Shown here piece by piece: positions 56,276-64,000 of a stretch of DNA of 64,000 bases. The position numbers were made by a program, and so were the translations under genes. The notes below the pieces were generated by a model. The model had not been told where the DNA came from. It ran no database searches and saw only the letters and a program-made list of their open reading frames with translations. The DNA is from Sphingobacteriales bacterium (GTDB lineage Bacteria; Bacteroidota; Bacteroidia; Chitinophagales; CAIOSU01), in assembly GCA_027486795.1 (NCBI GenBank), contig JAIXOI010000016.1:1-64000 (forward strand), in the 5' to 3' direction. Every line of letters starts with the position of its first letter. The stretch's first letter is position 1.

Positions 56276-58042
56276 ATGAGGCTTAATAGGGTGTTGGTTT
56301 TAAAATTCGAGGATGTTTTTCCTAATGAAAACAAGAAAAACTTTGAAGACTATTTAATGGGGATAGAAAAGAGTACACTTATATCAATTGGAATTGCTTT
56401 TATCAATTTATTCAATCGAGAGGAGTTTAGTGACCCTGAGTATTATCTGTCAAATTTTTTCAACTCGCAGAATAGGCCCTATGCTGGAGGTATCTGGAAG
56501 CGAGTTCAACTTTTACAAAAAGGGTATCGAACAAAGTTTAACCCTGATGTAGATGTTACATTTTTTTCTGTATTAAATAGTCTTTATTTTTTTGAATACG
56601 TATTAACTATTCAAGATTATCATAATAGTAAGTCTAAAGAGGAAATAGAACGAGACATTTTCAAGGCATTTTTAGTATTAAATGACAAATCTCTTTTTGA
56701 TTTTGAATTAATAAGCATTGATTCCACTAAAAATTTGGATAGTCGATACACTTTATTTGCAAAGACTTTTACAAGTGCATTGCCTCATTATGAGTTTACA
56801 CATGTTAATTTGAATTCGCTAATGATTTGTGAGTTCATAAGGGCACATATGCTTTTTGAATTTCTCGAGAAACATCATCCTGTTTTGGTAGAGGAGTTTT
56901 TAAAATATTTCAATCTCAACAATTGGTTAGAGTATTTAAACAAATTAGTCTTTATTACATTCTCAGCGGTGTCAAAACCAGGTGCAACATATCTTGATTT
57001 TGATAATTCTAGCAATCAGGATGGTTTTCTTGAACTTCTTTCAATAAATGACAAAACATTTTTGTCGGATTTAGATTTTAGGACTATACGTTCTTCACCT
57101 ATATTAAAAATGAATTCTAATACATATCGGGTGATAAGCGTTCAATTTTTGATTGAGTTTATCTACAAGTCATTGAGATTTAAATTGAAGGATATAAATA
57201 ATTTACTGCCGAATGCTGAGGAAGTTAAGGACTTACAGAGGATTTACACGTTGGATTTCTCTGAAAAGATTTGTAGTTATATTGTTTTGAGAAAATGCTT
57301 TGGGGGTAAGTATAAGCAGTTAACAGGTAATGACATTGAAGGAATGGGTATTAAAGGAGCTCCTGATTATTATGTCAGAAATGGGAAATATGTTTTCTTA
57401 TTTGAGTCGAAAGATGTCATGCTTAAGTCAGAGGTTAAACAGTCCGGCGACTTCGAGTTGTACAAGAAGGCTCTAGACGAAAAGTTTTATTTTGAAAAAA
57501 ATAAGAAAGGTAAGATAGTAAGGAAAGCGATACTTCAGTTAATTAATAGCATTAAAAGCATACTCAAATGCACTACATCATATGATAAAGATATACCGAA
57601 GAACGTTATCGTGTATCCGCTGTTGCTTGTTCATGATAGACTTTTCAATGTTCCGGGGTTGAACAAGTATCTTAATCATATCTTTCAGCAAGAACTTAAA
57701 ACGTTAGCCGAAAGTGGGTATGTGATTGATAATGTTAAACCCCTTATTTTAATTGATATTGATACTCTTGTTTATCATCAAGACAACTTTACAAGTAAAA
57801 ATAGTTCACTTCAAGTAACCCTTGATGGTTATCTCCAATTTATAGACCATGACAAAAGGATGAGCAGAAAGATAAAAAGTGAACCTGAGGCTTTTGATTC
57901 TTTTGAAAAAAGTCTTTTGTCTTATGCTGACTATGCACGAGATTTTTTCAACTCTAGAGGTTTGCACCTCCCTCCAAAAATGTTTAAGGAAAAGGTTTAT
58001 TCAATTGCACAAGAGAATATTGAATTATTAAGTTCCAACTAA
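56276..58042 (+). CDS. Uncharacterised protein with PD-(D/E)XK nuclease-like signature
   Basis: 588-aa AT-rich ORF. FSEKICSYIVLRKCFGG ... KGAPDYYVRNGKYVFLFESKD (D-x13-E-S-K) ... KAILQLINSI (Q in the following helix) matches the PD-(D/E)XK core pattern. Confidence 0.6.
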   Translation: MRLNRVLVLKFEDVFPNENKKNFEDYLMGIEKSTLISIGIAFINLFNREEFSDPEYYLSNFFNSQNRPYAGGIWKRVQLLQKGYRTKFNPDVDVTFFSVLNSLYFFEYVLTIQDYHNSKSKEEIERDIFKAFLVLNDKSLFDFELISIDSTKNLDSRYTLFAKTFTSALPHYEFTHVNLNSLMICEFIRAHMLFEFLEKHHPVLVEEFLKYFNLNNWLEYLNKLVFITFSAVSKPGATYLDFDNSSNQDGFLELLSINDKTFLSDLDFRTIRSSPILKMNSNTYRVISVQFLIEFIYKSLRFKLKDINNLLPNAEEVKDLQRIYTLDFSEKICSYIVLRKCFGGKYKQLTGNDIEGMGIKGAPDYYVRNGKYVFLFESKDVMLKSEVKQSGDFELYKKALDEKFYFEKNKKGKIVRKAILQLINSIKSILKCTTSYDKDIPKNVIVYPLLLVHDRLFNVPGLNKYLNHIFQQELKTLAESGYVIDNVKPLILIDIDTLVYHQDNFTSKNSSLQVTLDGYLQFIDHDKRMSRKIKSEPEAFDSFEKSLLSYADYARDFFNSRGLHLPPKMFKEKVYSIAQENIELLSSN

Positions 58043-58126
58043 AACCTTACCTGCTATTTTAATAGTACCAATACCCACAATAAATCTTTAGTTTTGGGGC
58101 GATACTAATCAAAAAAGTTTGCACAA

Positions 58127-58720
58127 ATGAGCAGTGCCGAGAACCATTTACAAACTGCCATTGCGTATGTCTCCAAGTATATTGGTAATATACAAGAGGA
58201 AGAACTTGAATTGCTATTGCAATGTATTCGCTTCGCTAATTACCAAAAAGGAGATTTGCTATATAGGCATGGGGAAATACCCAAATCCGCCAGTTTTGTT
58301 ATTACGGGTGCTGTTCGTTCTTATTATATTGATGAGGAGGGTAAGGAAAATACGGTAGGGTTTTACTTTGAAAACGAACCCGCTTTCCCATACGGTAGCT
58401 TTGTGGAGTTAGTACCCGCAGCTGCTTCATTTGTTGCCATGGAACCGGTAGTAGTGGTTTGGATAAGCAGGCACGACTTCTATCATTTTTTAGAAACCTT
58501 TCCTCGATTTGAAACCGGAATAGCTAAAGTGCTGGGCGAATACTTGATAAAAGGAGGCCAACATTTAAAATTGATGAGAATTGACTCTTCGAGAGAACGA
58601 TATAAAAAGCTGTTGGAAATTCAGCCAGAAATAGTAACCAGGGTGCCATTAACCTATATCGCCTCTTACCTGGGCATGGCGCTGGAGACTTTGAGCAGGG
58701 TGCGGGCAGGTAAATTGTAA
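58127..58720 (+). CDS. Crp/Fnr family transcriptional regulator
   Basis: Cyclic-nucleotide-binding-like domain (YQKGDLLYRHGEIPKSASFVITGAVRSYY) and HTH RVPLTYIASYLGMALETLSRVR. Confidence 0.9.
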   Translation: MSSAENHLQTAIAYVSKYIGNIQEEELELLLQCIRFANYQKGDLLYRHGEIPKSASFVITGAVRSYYIDEEGKENTVGFYFENEPAFPYGSFVELVPAAASFVAMEPVVVVWISRHDFYHFLETFPRFETGIAKVLGEYLIKGGQHLKLMRIDSSRERYKKLLEIQPEIVTRVPLTYIASYLGMALETLSRVRAGKL

Positions 58721-58732
58721 GGCGCTGCATAA

Positions 58733-58748
58733 TTTGACGTGCGTCAAA
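58733..58748. promoter_or_regulatory. FNR/DNR-like operator palindrome TTTGACGTGCGTCAAA
   Basis: Perfect 7-bp arms with a 2-nt centre, between the Crp/Fnr gene and the desaturase gene; followed by TACTTTTG (58770-58777). Confidence 0.65.
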
Positions 58749-58797
58749 CTTCTTTCCTTCCAGTGTTCTTACTTTTGGAACAACCAATACTAATAAT

Positions 58798-59598
58798 ATG
58801 GATGCCCAGTTGTTCGAAAAGTTTTCTTATGCAATTTTCCGTGTTGCCAAAGACTATTTCATTTTTGCGAGTGCTACCTTCTTTTTGTTTTATGTGGTAC
58901 TCCGTAAGCCCATGTGGTTTAGAAAGATTCAGCAGAAAATGCCCTCGTTTAATGACTACCGTAGAGACGTGTTTTACTCTCTCATTTCCATTATTATATC
59001 CGCCATTACCATTGTACTCACCTTTTACATAGGTCGCGATTACAACAACGTGTATAGGGATATTGACCAATATAGCACCGTATATTACCTTTTTACGTTC
59101 GTGTGGATGTTCTTTGTGCACGACACTTATTTTTACTGGATGCACCGGGCCATGCACCACCCCTTGCTGTTTAAGCGTGTTCACCTAATCCATCATAAAT
59201 CAACTAACCCATCGCCATGGACTGCCTATGCCTTTCATCCTTTTGAGGCCATTGCAGAATCCTGTATCTTACCCATTATAGCCTTTACCCTACCGGTTCA
59301 CATTTCGGCAGTCATTTTTTTCTTTGTTTTTCAAATTAGCTATAACGTTTACGGCCATTTAGGGTTTGAGATACTGCCGAAAGGTTTTCACAAAACCCGA
59401 ATAGGTAGATTGATGAATACTTCTACCGCTCACAATATTCACCATCTTAAGTTCAAAGGTAATTATGGCCTCTATTCCCTTATTTGGGATAGGCTGATGG
59501 GAACTGTGCGAGAGGATTATGATGCTACTTATGAAAAAGTGACCAGCAGACCGAGAACCGAAGCAGAACAAAGCGAAGTAATTGTTGCCCAGCGGTAG
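58798..59598 (+). CDS. Sterol desaturase / fatty acid hydroxylase superfamily membrane protein
   Basis: Histidine motifs HDTYFYWMHRAMHH, HLIHHKSTNPSPWTAYAFHP and HNIHHLKF; several TM segments. Confidence 0.93.
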   Translation: MDAQLFEKFSYAIFRVAKDYFIFASATFFLFYVVLRKPMWFRKIQQKMPSFNDYRRDVFYSLISIIISAITIVLTFYIGRDYNNVYRDIDQYSTVYYLFTFVWMFFVHDTYFYWMHRAMHHPLLFKRVHLIHHKSTNPSPWTAYAFHPFEAIAESCILPIIAFTLPVHISAVIFFFVFQISYNVYGHLGFEILPKGFHKTRIGRLMNTSTAHNIHHLKFKGNYGLYSLIWDRLMGTVREDYDATYEKVTSRPRTEAEQSEVIVAQR

Positions 59599-59822
59599 GA
59601 GCGGAGGAGGATTTTGGATTTTGATATTGTAGCCACTTGTGGAAGTATCCAATATTAGTTTGAGTTAACATGTTCTTTCATATTTGTGCGCGCGTGGGGT
59701 TCGTTTCACTCAGACTAAGTACCTCAATTAAGTTTTGTAGAAAGTGCTACATAGATTAAAACCTATCCCCAATTTTTTTTCCTCAAAAGGTTTAAATTTG
59801 CGGTATAGTAAAAGCACCAAGT

Positions 59823-60533
59823 ATGGGAAGAGCATTTGAATATCGCAAGGCGCGCAAAGAGAAGCGCTGGGGCCAAATGGCCAAAACATTTACCAAAATT
59901 GGCCGAGAGATTTCTATTGCGGTTAAAGAGGGTGGACCTGACCCGAGCACTAATGCCCGCCTGCGTGCTGCCATGCAAAATGCCCGTGGTGCTAACATGC
60001 CCAAGGATACTGTGGAGGCTGCCGTAAAACGCGCTAGTGAGAAAGGCGAGAAGGACTTTAATGAAGTGGTGTACGAAGGCTATGGCCCACACGGGGTTCC
60101 GATAATGGTTGAGTGCGCTACTGACAACCCAGTGCGCACGGTTGCCAACTTGAGGGTATATTTTAGCCGCAGTGGTGGTGCCTTAGGAACCAATGGCTCC
60201 GTTGATTTTATGTTCAGCCGAAAAGGGGTGTTTCGTATACCTTCGGAGGGTGTTGATTTGGATGAATTGGAGTTGGATATTATCGACTTTGGCGCTGAAG
60301 AAATTAAACTGCAAGAAGATGAGATTGAAATCATTACAGCCTATACCGACTTTGGCAACATGCAAAAAGGTTTGGAGGAGAAAGGCATTACTGTAACCAA
60401 CGCCAGCTTACAACGCATACCCATGAGCACCAAAGACGACCTTACCGACGAACAAGCAGACGACGTAGAGGGGCTGTTAGATAAACTAGACGACGATGAC
60501 GATGTGTTGGCAGTGTTCCATAACATGGCTTAA
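59823..60533 (+). CDS. YebC/PmpR family DNA-binding regulator
   Basis: MGRAFEYRKARKEKRWGQMAKTFTKIGREI, NMPKDTVEAAVKRA, YEGYGPHGVPIMVECATDN. Confidence 0.95.
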   Translation: MGRAFEYRKARKEKRWGQMAKTFTKIGREISIAVKEGGPDPSTNARLRAAMQNARGANMPKDTVEAAVKRASEKGEKDFNEVVYEGYGPHGVPIMVECATDNPVRTVANLRVYFSRSGGALGTNGSVDFMFSRKGVFRIPSEGVDLDELELDIIDFGAEEIKLQEDEIEIITAYTDFGNMQKGLEEKGITVTNASLQRIPMSTKDDLTDEQADDVEGLLDKLDDDDDVLAVFHNMA

Positions 60534-60559
60534 GTGCACTACACCGCTGCATTATAACG

Positions 60560-60590
60560 AGAGCTACCCATTAGGGTGGCTCTTTTTTTT
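60560..60590 (+). terminator. Rho-independent terminator after the yebC-like gene
   Basis: AGAGCTACCC...GGGTGGCTCT stem followed by TTTTTTTT. Confidence 0.8.
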
Positions 60591-60698
60591 AAGAGCTTCG
60601 AGTGCCTCTCACTTGCCATTTCTGGTCTGTCAATTTCCAAAACAATGTCTTTGGTTTCGTGTTGATTTATTAATATCTTACAGCAATACAAACCAACC

Positions 60699-62948
60699 AT
60701 GCGCTTTTTACTACTAACCATTTGTATAATGGCGTTTGCCCTTAACGCAATTGCCCAGCCATTTGCCATTGGTAGGCAAACTATAACCCTTAACGACCCT
60801 GCCCGAAGCAACCGAAGCATCCCGAGCGAGATTTTTTATCCAGCAACATCAGCAGGTAATAATACACCTGTGGCTAATGGTGAATTTCCGGTTATCGTGT
60901 TTGGACATGGTTTTTCTATGAATTACGATGCCTATTCCAACTTTTGGAACGAGTTGGTTCCCCAAGGATATATTCTTGCTTTCCCGAAAACGGAGATAGG
61001 CCCAATACCTTTTCCTTCGCATGGCGACCTAGCAGCCGATATGAACTATACTATAACTTGGTTTATTGCTGAAAACACCACTGGAGCATCGCGCTATAAT
61101 CAAAAACTGAATGGTAAATTTGCGGTAATGGGCCACTCAATGGGCGGTGGGTGCAGCTTTATAGCAGCTGCCAACAACCCCAATATTACTGTGATAGCCA
61201 ATTATGCTGCTGCCGAAACTAACCCATCAGCCATAGCTGCTGCGGCAAACATTAGCATACCGGCATTGATATTTGCAGGTAGTAAAGATTGCGTAGCTGG
61301 CCCAAGCAGCAACCAGACGCCCATGTACAATGCGCTTGCATCGGCATGCAAAAGTTATGTAAATATTACTGACGGCAGCCACTGCCAGTTTGGCGAAAGT
61401 AATACCCTTTGCAACTTTGGCGAAACTACTTCTTGCCCATTTGCGAGTTATATAAGCCGCAGTGCGCAGCATACTAAGACATTTCAATACCTCAATCCGT
61501 TTTTACGTTTTTACCTAAAAGGCGATTGCAGTGCTTGGTCCGTGTATCAGCAATTATTGGCCAACCCAACTGGGGCAACGGTGCAAAATAGCTGCAGCTA
61601 CCAGCTACCGGTTGCTGCCATAACCGTTAACGGCAGCCAAAATATTTGTTCTGGCGACTCTACCCTGTTGGAAGCAAATAATAGCTACTCAAACTTATGG
61701 ACAGGCGGGAGCACGCAGCAGCAGCTCACCATTACCCAAGGCGGTACTTACCAATTGATAGTGACCGATAATTTGGGGTGCAAAGACACCACTGCACAAG
61801 CTATAACGCAAACCGCCATACAAGTGCAAGCCAATATTGTTAACGCCAACTGCGGCAGCAACGATGGTGAAGCAACGCTAAACCCAACCGGCGGCGCTGC
61901 GCCCTATAGTTTTCAATGGCCCAATGGTGCTACTAATAATAGTTTTACAGGGCTATCTGCTGGTAGTTATGCCGTTACCGTTACCGATGCAAACGTTTGT
62001 AATACTATTTACACCGTATCTATTTCGGCACCTGGAACACTTTCTGCAAGAATTGCAACTATTGGTACTACTTGCCCAAGCGATAGTGATGGCATGGCTA
62101 TAGCAACGGTAAGTGGCGGTACCGCACCATACGGTTATAGTTGGCAAGGCGTTTCTAGTACAAGCGATACGGCTACAGGTTTTCCTGCAGGCCAGTATCA
62201 GTTAATAGTTACTGATAGTAATGGCTGCAACTTAATTGATACGTTTGATATTACCAGCCCAATACTTTGGTCGCCATTAATAGTATCGCTCTCAGGTACT
62301 GAGCTATGTGAAAGTGACACCGCTAGAATAGTGCCCATAGACAACTACTATGGCTACATTTGGAATACGGGCGACACAACCCAAACTATTAATGTAACCC
62401 AAAGCGGGTTCTATAATTGCACCGTTTTGGATGGCAACGGATGTTATGTGCCTGGGGTTGGGGTAACAGTTAACTTTTTTCAAAACTATCTTAACCCTGA
62501 AATAGAGCTGACCGGAGATTCATTGTACATTACCGAAGGTAATGTAGTGGCTTGGTTTGTTGATGGCACGGAGATAATTGGCGCTAGTGATAATTACATT
62601 ATTGACCCTGCCATTGGTGGTTATTTTGCGCAAGTGGTTGATAGCAATGGATGCATTTATATTGCTAAGGCTTACACGGTTACAGGTATAACACAATCCA
62701 AACTATTACAGGGCATACAAGTATACCCTAACCCTACTAAAGATATGCTAACTATTACCGGTACGCCAATAGGTACTGAGTTAATGATTACCGATATATT
62801 GGGTAAGCGATTTGAGGTTTCAAGCGATGATATGAGCGGAAATGGTACAATTACCTTAAAATTGGACCAATTACCAGGGCAGATGTACTTTTTGCAAATA
62901 GTTTCGGGCGAAAGCCGATATATTTGCAAGGTTTTTATTACGCAATAG
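60699..62948 (+). CDS. Secreted alpha/beta hydrolase (chlorophyllase/polyesterase-like) fused to SprB-like repeats and T9SS sorting domain
   Basis: FPVIVFGHGFSMNYDAYSNFWNELVPQGYILAFPKTE, GHSMGGGCSF nucleophile elbow, GSHCQFGE; SprB-like VTDANVCNT/VTDSNGC modules; C-terminus VYPNPTKDMLTITGTP...YICKVFITQ. Confidence 0.88.
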   Translation: MRFLLLTICIMAFALNAIAQPFAIGRQTITLNDPARSNRSIPSEIFYPATSAGNNTPVANGEFPVIVFGHGFSMNYDAYSNFWNELVPQGYILAFPKTEIGPIPFPSHGDLAADMNYTITWFIAENTTGASRYNQKLNGKFAVMGHSMGGGCSFIAAANNPNITVIANYAAAETNPSAIAAAANISIPALIFAGSKDCVAGPSSNQTPMYNALASACKSYVNITDGSHCQFGESNTLCNFGETTSCPFASYISRSAQHTKTFQYLNPFLRFYLKGDCSAWSVYQQLLANPTGATVQNSCSYQLPVAAITVNGSQNICSGDSTLLEANNSYSNLWTGGSTQQQLTITQGGTYQLIVTDNLGCKDTTAQAITQTAIQVQANIVNANCGSNDGEATLNPTGGAAPYSFQWPNGATNNSFTGLSAGSYAVTVTDANVCNTIYTVSISAPGTLSARIATIGTTCPSDSDGMAIATVSGGTAPYGYSWQGVSSTSDTATGFPAGQYQLIVTDSNGCNLIDTFDITSPILWSPLIVSLSGTELCESDTARIVPIDNYYGYIWNTGDTTQTINVTQSGFYNCTVLDGNGCYVPGVGVTVNFFQNYLNPEIELTGDSLYITEGNVVAWFVDGTEIIGASDNYIIDPAIGGYFAQVVDSNGCIYIAKAYTVTGITQSKLLQGIQVYPNPTKDMLTITGTPIGTELMITDILGKRFEVSSDDMSGNGTITLKLDQLPGQMYFLQIVSGESRYICKVFITQ

Positions 62949-62952
62949 CGCC

Positions 62953-63381
62953 ATGCCAAGAGTTCAGATAGACTTACCAAAAGAGTTTCCTTTTTTTACC
63001 GAAGTGCCCATTTTAGCCAGCGATATTAACTTTGCCAACCACTTGGGCAACGACCGATTAATGGGTTTGTTGCAAGAAGCGCGTATTCGTTTTTTTAGTT
63101 GGCTGGGCTACAAAGAATCGGATGTAGAAGGCAGCAGCATGATTTTGGCCGATGCGGCACTGCAGTATCTAAGTGAAGGGTTTCATGGCGATGTGATAAA
63201 CATTGAAGTAGCCATTGGAGATTTTGGCCGCTGCAATATGGATATATATTATCGCGCCACTAACACCACAACAGGCAAACTGCTGTGCAAAGCAAAAACG
63301 GGTCTTGTATTTTTTGACTACAATACCCGCAAAGTGCAGCCAGTGCCCGAAAAGTTTAAACTACTTGCTGAATCAATTTAG
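62953..63381 (+). CDS. Thioesterase (4HBT hotdog family)
   Basis: EVPILASDINFANHLGNDRLMGLLQEARIRFFSWLGY. Confidence 0.87.
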   Translation: MPRVQIDLPKEFPFFTEVPILASDINFANHLGNDRLMGLLQEARIRFFSWLGYKESDVEGSSMILADAALQYLSEGFHGDVINIEVAIGDFGRCNMDIYYRATNTTTGKLLCKAKTGLVFFDYNTRKVQPVPEKFKLLAESI

Positions 63382-63434
63382 CCTTCCAAACTTTTCGTAT
63401 CTTAACAATGTTTTAACATCGAAATGTAGATGAG

Positions 63435-63887
63435 ATGAAACTGGAAGATGAACTGAAAATGTCGAAGTTTAAGAGCGAGTGGCATCATGCCAGCCTTAAT
63501 ATCATATTTACTGCCTATTGGTTGAATGATAAGGTAAAAGACCTCTTAAAACCATTTGGTGTAACTGCACAACAGTTTAATGTGTTGCGCATTTTACGCG
63601 GCCAGCACCCCAGCCCTATAAGCACTAGCGAAATACGCAACCGTATGCTCGACCGCATGCCCGATACAAGTCGAATTGTAGACAGGCTGCATAATCAAGG
63701 CTTGCTTGAACGGCGCGTTTGTAAAGGCGATAAACGATTAGTAGACGTTTGTATAACCGAGGCGGGCCTAAAACTACTAGCAGATATAGATGCCATGGCA
63801 GGACCTAACATCGAAAATAATCTCAATGGTCTTACCGAAGAAGAGGCTATTCAGTTAAGCGTGCTACTAGACAAAGCAAGAGGTTAA
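63435..63887 (+). CDS. MarR family transcriptional regulator
   Basis: FGVTAQQFNVLRILRGQHPSPISTSEIRNRMLDRMPDTSRIVDRLHNQGLLERRVCKGDKRLVDV. Confidence 0.92.
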   Translation: MKLEDELKMSKFKSEWHHASLNIIFTAYWLNDKVKDLLKPFGVTAQQFNVLRILRGQHPSPISTSEIRNRMLDRMPDTSRIVDRLHNQGLLERRVCKGDKRLVDVCITEAGLKLLADIDAMAGPNIENNLNGLTEEEAIQLSVLLDKARG

Positions 63888-63967
63888 CATCAAATCCCCT
63901 CTTAAGCATAACTGTGCTTTTCATTTGGAAAGCTTATTTTTACTTCGGACAAAGAAAATCCGGCAAT

Positions 63968-64000
63968 ATGAACGGCATTTCGGCAGTAATAATCGCCTAC
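63968..64000 (+). CDS. 5' fragment of a CDS, possibly family 2 glycosyltransferase
   Basis: Reads MNGISAVIIAY up to the window edge; I(S/T)AVIIAYN is a common GT2 N-terminus. Truncated. Confidence 0.35.
   Translation, partial: MNGISAVIIAY

Noticed and set aside
1-64000. tRNA, rRNA, transposase, integrase, prophage or CRISPR features
   Set aside because: None was recognised on reading both strands and the ORF track; a tRNAscan-SE/Infernal run would be needed to exclude tRNAs rigorously.

Overview
The window is a 64-kb chromosomal segment from a member of the Bacteroidetes. The lineage call rests on T9SS C-terminal domains, SprB repeats, TAnnTTTG-type promoters and a PorQ homologue. Most of it is housekeeping: rarA, rnpB, aroK, folP, cmk, thrA-thrB, a separate thrC, mnmD, a yebC-type gene and clpB. 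Mixed in are secreted or surface T9SS cargo proteins, including two giant SprB-repeat proteins and an alpha/beta hydrolase fused to SprB-like repeats. No CRISPR array, transposase, prophage, rRNA or tRNA was recognised by eye. The items most worth follow-up are: (1) an AT-rich orphan gene (56276-58042) with a D-x13-ExK...Q nuclease-like signature, sitting behind palindromes and a G8 tract; (2) an FNR-type palindrome at about -41 relative to a predicted promoter between a Crp/Fnr regulator and a membrane desaturase; (3) a ParE/RelE-like toxin with an in-frame stop at codon 7; (4) a three-module higher-order repeat with an exact 681-bp period inside the 1678-aa SprB protein; (5) a structured, terminator-ended, unannotated segment upstream of that gene; (6) a TonB receptor apparently co-transcribed with a LytS/LytTR two-component system; (7) a dispersed REP-like motif inside RNase P RNA. 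All family names come from reading the translated sequences; no database search was run.
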